NCBI GenBank assembly: GCA_023105745.1
Contig: JALGQZ010000009.1
Coordinates: 37,765,359 to 37,829,358 of the forward strand
From: Austropuccinia psidii
Lineage: Eukaryota; Basidiomycota; Pucciniomycetes; Pucciniales; Sphaerophragmiaceae
Direction of reading: 5' to 3'
DNA length: 64,000 bases
The position numbers and the translations under genes are program-made. Below the pieces are notes generated by a model. It made no database searches. It had not been told where the DNA came from and saw nothing but the letters and a program-made list of their open reading frames with translations. How positions within the stretch are numbered: position 1 is the stretch's first letter; each line of letters begins with the position of its first letter. Of this stretch, positions 60,235 through 64,000 are shown piece after piece.

Positions 60235-61342
60235 ATTTCTGTAGTGTGTAAAGCTTGAAAGTTATTAAGGATCAAAGCTTGAGCTTAATTTGATCATTTA
60301 TGATCACTCACTGTAACCTTAAATTAAGTTTAAAAGTCATATGAGTGATAAAATTTGTTAATACTGTTATTTTATGATTAAAATTAATAAAATCCACGAA
60401 TTTTGGGGTTCTGCCAAGCCTTGACACCATCAAACTTAGAGTTATAGTGATAACTCTAAATAATGGTGTAATAATGAGATAATATGGCTTGATCATGATG
60501 TAATCATCACCAAACCTTAAAATATTGATCAATTCCAGTTGATATGATCATTGAAAGTCTACTAGAAGCCTGTTGGACTCTAGGAGGAAGGAATTTAATA
60601 TAAATAGAGCTCTTTTGACTCTATTTCCCCCTCAGATGCTTACAAAACATTAAATCATTAAATAAAAAGGTAATTTCTTTATTCTTTATATATAAAGCTT
60701 TTATATTATTAAAGACCAAAGATAAATCTCATAATAATCTTCATCTTTGACATGATTATTGCAATTATTTAATTGTTTTGCTTAAATTTCTCTTGAAAAC
60801 CTCAATTCCATGTAAAACCAAGAAAATCTGTAATTTCTCTTAAATTGTATTGTAACTACAATTTAAATAAGTTGTATTTACATTTCTAGGCCTAAAATTA
60901 TTCAAAATTGTTATATAAAGCATTAAAAGTAGGTTATTGCTCTTATTATAATAATTTTTCTCTATTATTACTTTTCATAATTCTAAAATTGATATAAATA
61001 GTATTTATATTAATTTTTAACTTTAATATTGGTAATATTATTGTTATTAATTGTTTTTTATTAATAAAAAACGATTTTTTACGCCTTTATTATTTGTTGG
61101 TAACAATAATAAAGTGCTTTTAAATATATTAATATATTTATTATATATATATATATATATTTTATAATATAAATTATATTGTTATATTTATTTAATAATA
61201 TAATTATTCTATGCCATGATTATAATAATTCTCTATTATCATAATTCTTTTTATCTTATTTATTTCATTTATAAAGACATTAATAGTACAATAAGTAAAA
61301 TATTAGTAATTTTTACTTATTGTTTCATAGTCAAACCTTACA
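60235..61342 (+). repeat. A1 3' LTR, right part
   Basis: After the duplicated ATTTC it continues TGTAGTGTGTAAAGC..., matching the A1 5' LTR from about 34279. It includes a TATAAATA block (about 60599-60606) and a short (TA)n run at about 61140-61160, and ends CAAACCTTACA at 61342. Confidence 0.92.
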
Positions 61343-61419
61343 CCAACTCACCAGACCTTGTCAAGGATCTCCATTAATTGTATCCAGACAAGCCTGGCCC
61401 AATTACCTCAAGAGTTTGA
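61343..61419 (+). pseudogene. pol: B1 pol, last codons
   Basis: The reading TNSPDLVKD continues the chromodomain interrupted at 10900 and matches B2 (22305-22395). It ends TSRV then TGA at 61417-61419. One in-frame TAA near 61376 stands where B2 has TCA. Confidence 0.85.
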
Positions 61420-62106
61420 TTTTATGGTTCTTGGTGGGAATTGTATTTTATGAAAGTAATTTCCTCTCTTGGCATGCACCTTTAAGGGGGTATTCTACCC
61501 AAATGTTGTTGTAAGAATCATCTTGGCCACTTTGTGACCACTTGTCAATTCTTTGGACAGATTCAGAAGGCCTTGCAACATCAATACCCTCAAATTTGGA
61601 CCTCTCTTCAAGATATGGCCAAATTCCTTCTTCTTTTTTTTATTCTTTGCCAAATTATTCCAATCACATTTATTCAAGAAATTCTTTATGTCAAAGTCAA
61701 TTATGGAAAGGTTACCTTTTTATGGTGCTTGGTGGGGAGTGGGAGTTATGAAAGTAAGTTTCATATCCTGGTATGCATCCCTGAGGGTTCCACTTCTTGT
61801 GGAACATTGCCTTGGCCACTCTGTGAGCATCAAATGCTTGTTTTTTTATATTTCAGACAATTCTTGGCCAAAATAAAGCAACTCACCACCAGAAGAACAA
61901 ACCTCAGGAATTTCTCTATTTCTTTTCTCTACTCTATTTTTCTCTCATTTTCTTTCTATTCTTCACTCATATATTTCTTTTGTATTTTTCATTCCTTCAA
62001 GCAGCAGCATCCCCTCCCATAATATTTATTGGGAGGTTCCATTTTTTTCTAGTAGTTGTATGAGCGGGGATAAATGTCAAACCAAGCACAAACAAGTACA
62101 AGGAAA
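61420..62106. other. B1 spacer after pol, with duplicated module
   Basis: This is homologous to B2 21536-22304 in inverse orientation. It contains two diverged copies of a module of about 120 bp (TATGGT(T/G)CTTGGTGGG...TATGAAAGTAA...CTTGGCCACT(T/C)TGTGA) starting near 61420 and 61722. Overlapping open frames (61534-62022 and others) show no known domain and are not conserved as protein with B2. Confidence 0.55.
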
Positions 62107-63063
62107 CTAGTTATCTCTACCCAAATGATCAAAAGTTTTCTGGAAATAATTAATCAACTCATCTTCATACCAGGCAAACTTTGCGCCCATCTCCTCAGAA
62201 TCAGTCCCTGGAATAGTCCTATCATTATCATGCATAATCACCTCCCTACTATTTCTATCAACCCTCCTAAATAACCTGGCCAAAGAATCCTTATTTTCAC
62301 TCACCATATTTGGATCTTCTCTGGTAACTTGGATAGGCCAGTGATCCCTATACTGGAACACTTGAGGGGCAGGAAATGGCAAAGGAGAAAGTTCTTCTCT
62401 TCTTCTACTGGTACTTTCCACAGGTTGGGGTTGTTGAGAGGTTACTATGGGTGAGTTTCTGTGTTGTTGGATGGGGGATGTTCTTACTGATGGATTGAAG
62501 GCAGGCCTGGTGTGGGAAGAGCTTGGTGATGCAGGAGTAATGGAAGTAGGAATGCTAGCAAGAGTGGGTTGGAAATTTCTGGGGGTACTGGGGATGATGT
62601 GACTTTGGAATCTCTTGGCAGGAGGCTGGGAAGGAGAAGTATTTGATGGATGACAAGCAGAATTAGGAACCACCTCAACCTCTTCACCATCCAATTCATC
62701 AATACCTTCAGCATCTGGATCAGGTGGGGAATCGGCAATTCGTCTTATTTGTTTCACCATGCCTTCAGCATTGATCCTGGAAATTGGGACTTCTGATCTG
62801 GAGTATATTGGCCTACCACCAACTGGGATGGGCCCTGCAACATTAGTCCACCTGGCCTCATCCCTCTGCCTAGAAACAGTCCCTGAATTAGAATATCAGT
62901 ATCCATTTCAAGCAAGAAATTCATTTCACTCACAATCAGAATACCCTGAAGTACCATCAAGAGTAGGTGCCTCAGAAACTGGGAGCTGTTTCCCAAAAGG
63001 CCCATCCTTCTCACTCCACAAATACCTCCTGATGTTTGAAGCTTTCTTCCCAGTATGACGGCA
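62107..63063 (-). pseudogene. B1 antisense accessory gene, 5'-truncated or diverged
   Basis: Exon 2 (62882-62107) gives DEARWTNVAGPIPVGGRPIY..., through a Ser/Pro-rich middle to FAWYEDELINYFQKTFDHLG. Exon 1 is recognisable only from CRHTGKKASNIRRYLWSEKD to GTSGYSD (63063-62934). The 51-nt intron (62933-62883, GTGAGT...TTCAG) is at the same place and phase as in B2. Upstream of 63063 the expected Cys-rich sequence is not recovered and a stop lies in frame, so the gene is probably dead here. Strong retention of the C-terminal frame in both family members supports a real gene. Confidence 0.7.
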
Positions 63064-64000
63064 TTGTCATCCTGTGGCTCAAAACCAGAGCACAAACATG
63101 ACAGCCAAATACCATAAATCAATGGTATAGCTAAGATAACACCAAAACATGGATCTGAGTTAAATCAGCTCAGAATTTATCAAACGAAAGAGGAAACTCA
63201 CTCCTTTCCAAACCTACAAGTCCCATCACCATAGGACAAAGAATAAAAAAGTTGTTTCTGAGCATAAACATTAATTTTCACCTCTCATCTGTAATACAGA
63301 GTAAGAGGCTTAACTCCATCAAATGGGTATTCAAAATGAAGCTCTAAGTCAGTGCTGTCCAATGGTACCAGCCAAACTGAGCTAGCACCAGTATTACAGA
63401 AGTTATGGCCAAATTGAGGCCAAATAAGGGTGAAGAAAATATTCACCTCTCATCTAACTTCTACAGTATTAGTGTCAGATACCTAAAGTGGGGTCTTTTT
63501 GGAAAGATCACAATCAGGGATATCTCATGGAGCCATTTATTTCCCCATATCCCATCCAGAACAAACGTTAGAAGGCAAACAAGCCCAATACAGTGTCACA
63601 ACCACAAAGATTGACCCTCCTCCATGGGTGTTGCGGCAATTCTAACCTGAAACCAAGTTGGGTCCAATTGGCCACACCATATCTTTTATGGCCAATTGGT
63701 CCCCTCTGGTGCTCTATGGCCATTTGGCCATATCCTGCCATCATTGGCCTCCTTGGCCAATTTCCACCTCACCAACCCCCAGGCCTTTATCTTTGATTCT
63801 GGGCATGGGGGGTTCCAGGCCCCCTAGCCATCTCCATCCATCTTGGGCCTACCCTTTTCATTAGGGTGGTTTAGGCCTAAATGGCCTTTTTGGGCCATTT
63901 AGGCCCCCTACGGCTTCTATGGCCTGTGGGCCGTAATTCACGGTCCGTATGGTCCGTAGGCCAAAAGGGGGCAACCATCTAGCCCCCAAGGCCAGGTGGG
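63064..64000. other. B1 extra 3' region, GGCC-rich at the window edge
   Basis: No gene is visible. From about 63600 it has many TGGCC, GGCC and AGGCC words and GC-rich sequence (CCGTAATTCACGGTCCGTA near 63932), matching the composition and some words of B2 19800-20130. It would lead to the B1 3' LTR outside the window. Confidence 0.5.

Larger units (their letters stand above)
33408..61342 (+). mobile_element. A1: Ty3/gypsy element, family A, inserted in B1 and three times interrupted
   Basis: The 5' LTR is 33408-39820 (split by a MULE) and the 3' LTR is 48672-61342 (split by A2). The target-site duplication CCAAC lies at 33403-33407 and 61343-61347. The internal part has a primer-binding candidate (39823-39838), leader gene, gag, protease (split by solo LTR D), the rest of pol and a polypurine tract (48660-48671). 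It has many stops and frameshifts. The outer LTR bases TTTTAAACC are decayed from TGTGAGCC. Confidence 0.9.
4509..64000 (+). mobile_element. B1: outermost Ty3/gypsy element, family B, interrupted and degraded
   Basis: B1 is the host of the whole nest. Its 5' LTR (4509-5269), leader, gag and pol run to 10900, inside the chromodomain codons. The same reading then resumes at 61343, after elements C (10901-33394) and A1 (33408-61342). Between those two only 13 bases of B1 remain (33395-33407, with both target-site duplications). After pol, B1 continues with the family's extra 3' region and antisense gene; its 3' LTR lies beyond the window. All coding parts have stops or frameshifts, so B1 is dead. 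The element B2 at 18604-28898 is a better preserved relative and serves as the reference. Confidence 0.88.

Noticed and set aside
61138..61162. (TA)n run as a notable microsatellite
   Set aside because: Short and within an AT-rich LTR; it looks like ordinary slippage.
1..64000. Host genes, tRNA or rRNA genes, CRISPR arrays, telomere repeats
   Set aside because: Looked for by eye on both strands. Everything with protein character belongs to transposable elements; no cloverleaf-like or regular spacer-repeat array was seen.

Overview
What this is. The window is AT-rich eukaryotic DNA made almost entirely of transposable elements; I found no host gene, tRNA, rRNA or CRISPR array. Short GT-AG introns of about 50-90 bases, long Ty3/gypsy polyproteins with chromodomain-like C-termini, a spliced cysteine-rich repeat gene and a MULE transposase point to a large, repeat-filled basidiomycete genome. 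The gag and pol proteins look like families I remember from rust fungi, above all Austropuccinia psidii (myrtle rust). That is recollection, not a search.

Layout. The locus is a nest of insertions that can be taken apart through target-site duplications (TSDs). The base is an old Ty3/gypsy element, B1 (+ strand, from 4509 past the right edge). Its chromodomain codons are split by two large insertions 8 bases apart: element C (10901-33394, TSD CAACC) and element A1 (33408-61342, TSD CCAAC). C was in turn hit by a solo C-type LTR (15621-17541, TSD GATAT) and a full B-family element, B2 (18604-28898, minus strand). A1 was hit by a MULE DNA transposon (35193-39628, TSD TATATTTA), a solo LTR of a C-related family D (42882-45070, TSD ATACA) and a young full-length A element, A2 (49539-60234, minus strand, TSD ATTTC). 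Left of B1 are an ancient A-like solo LTR (351-2110) and about 2.4 kb of featureless AT-rich DNA.

Element types. Families A and C have LTRs of about 1.9-2.0 kb, a TGG-starting primer-binding candidate two bases past the 5' LTR, a single-frame Gag-Pol and a C-terminal chromodomain-like tail. A2 alone is uninterrupted (1932 codons, LTRs about 99% identical by eye). Their gag leader also holds a spliced gene in a different frame, whose splicing removes the Gag-Pol start codon. Family B has LTRs of about 0.75 kb, separate gag and pol frames joined at a GGGAAAC slippery heptamer, a chromodomain, and about 3 kb of extra sequence before the 3' LTR carrying a two-exon gene on the opposite strand. The MULE encodes a FAR1-like N-terminus, a DDE core, an AT-hook, a zinc knuckle and an OTU-type cysteine-protease-like domain, now broken.

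Most interesting points: the splicing-linked dual-frame gag leader shared by A and C, the antisense zinc-cluster-like gene of family B, the frameshift signal in B2, and an excess of G:C to T:A changes among the mutations that killed the older copies.
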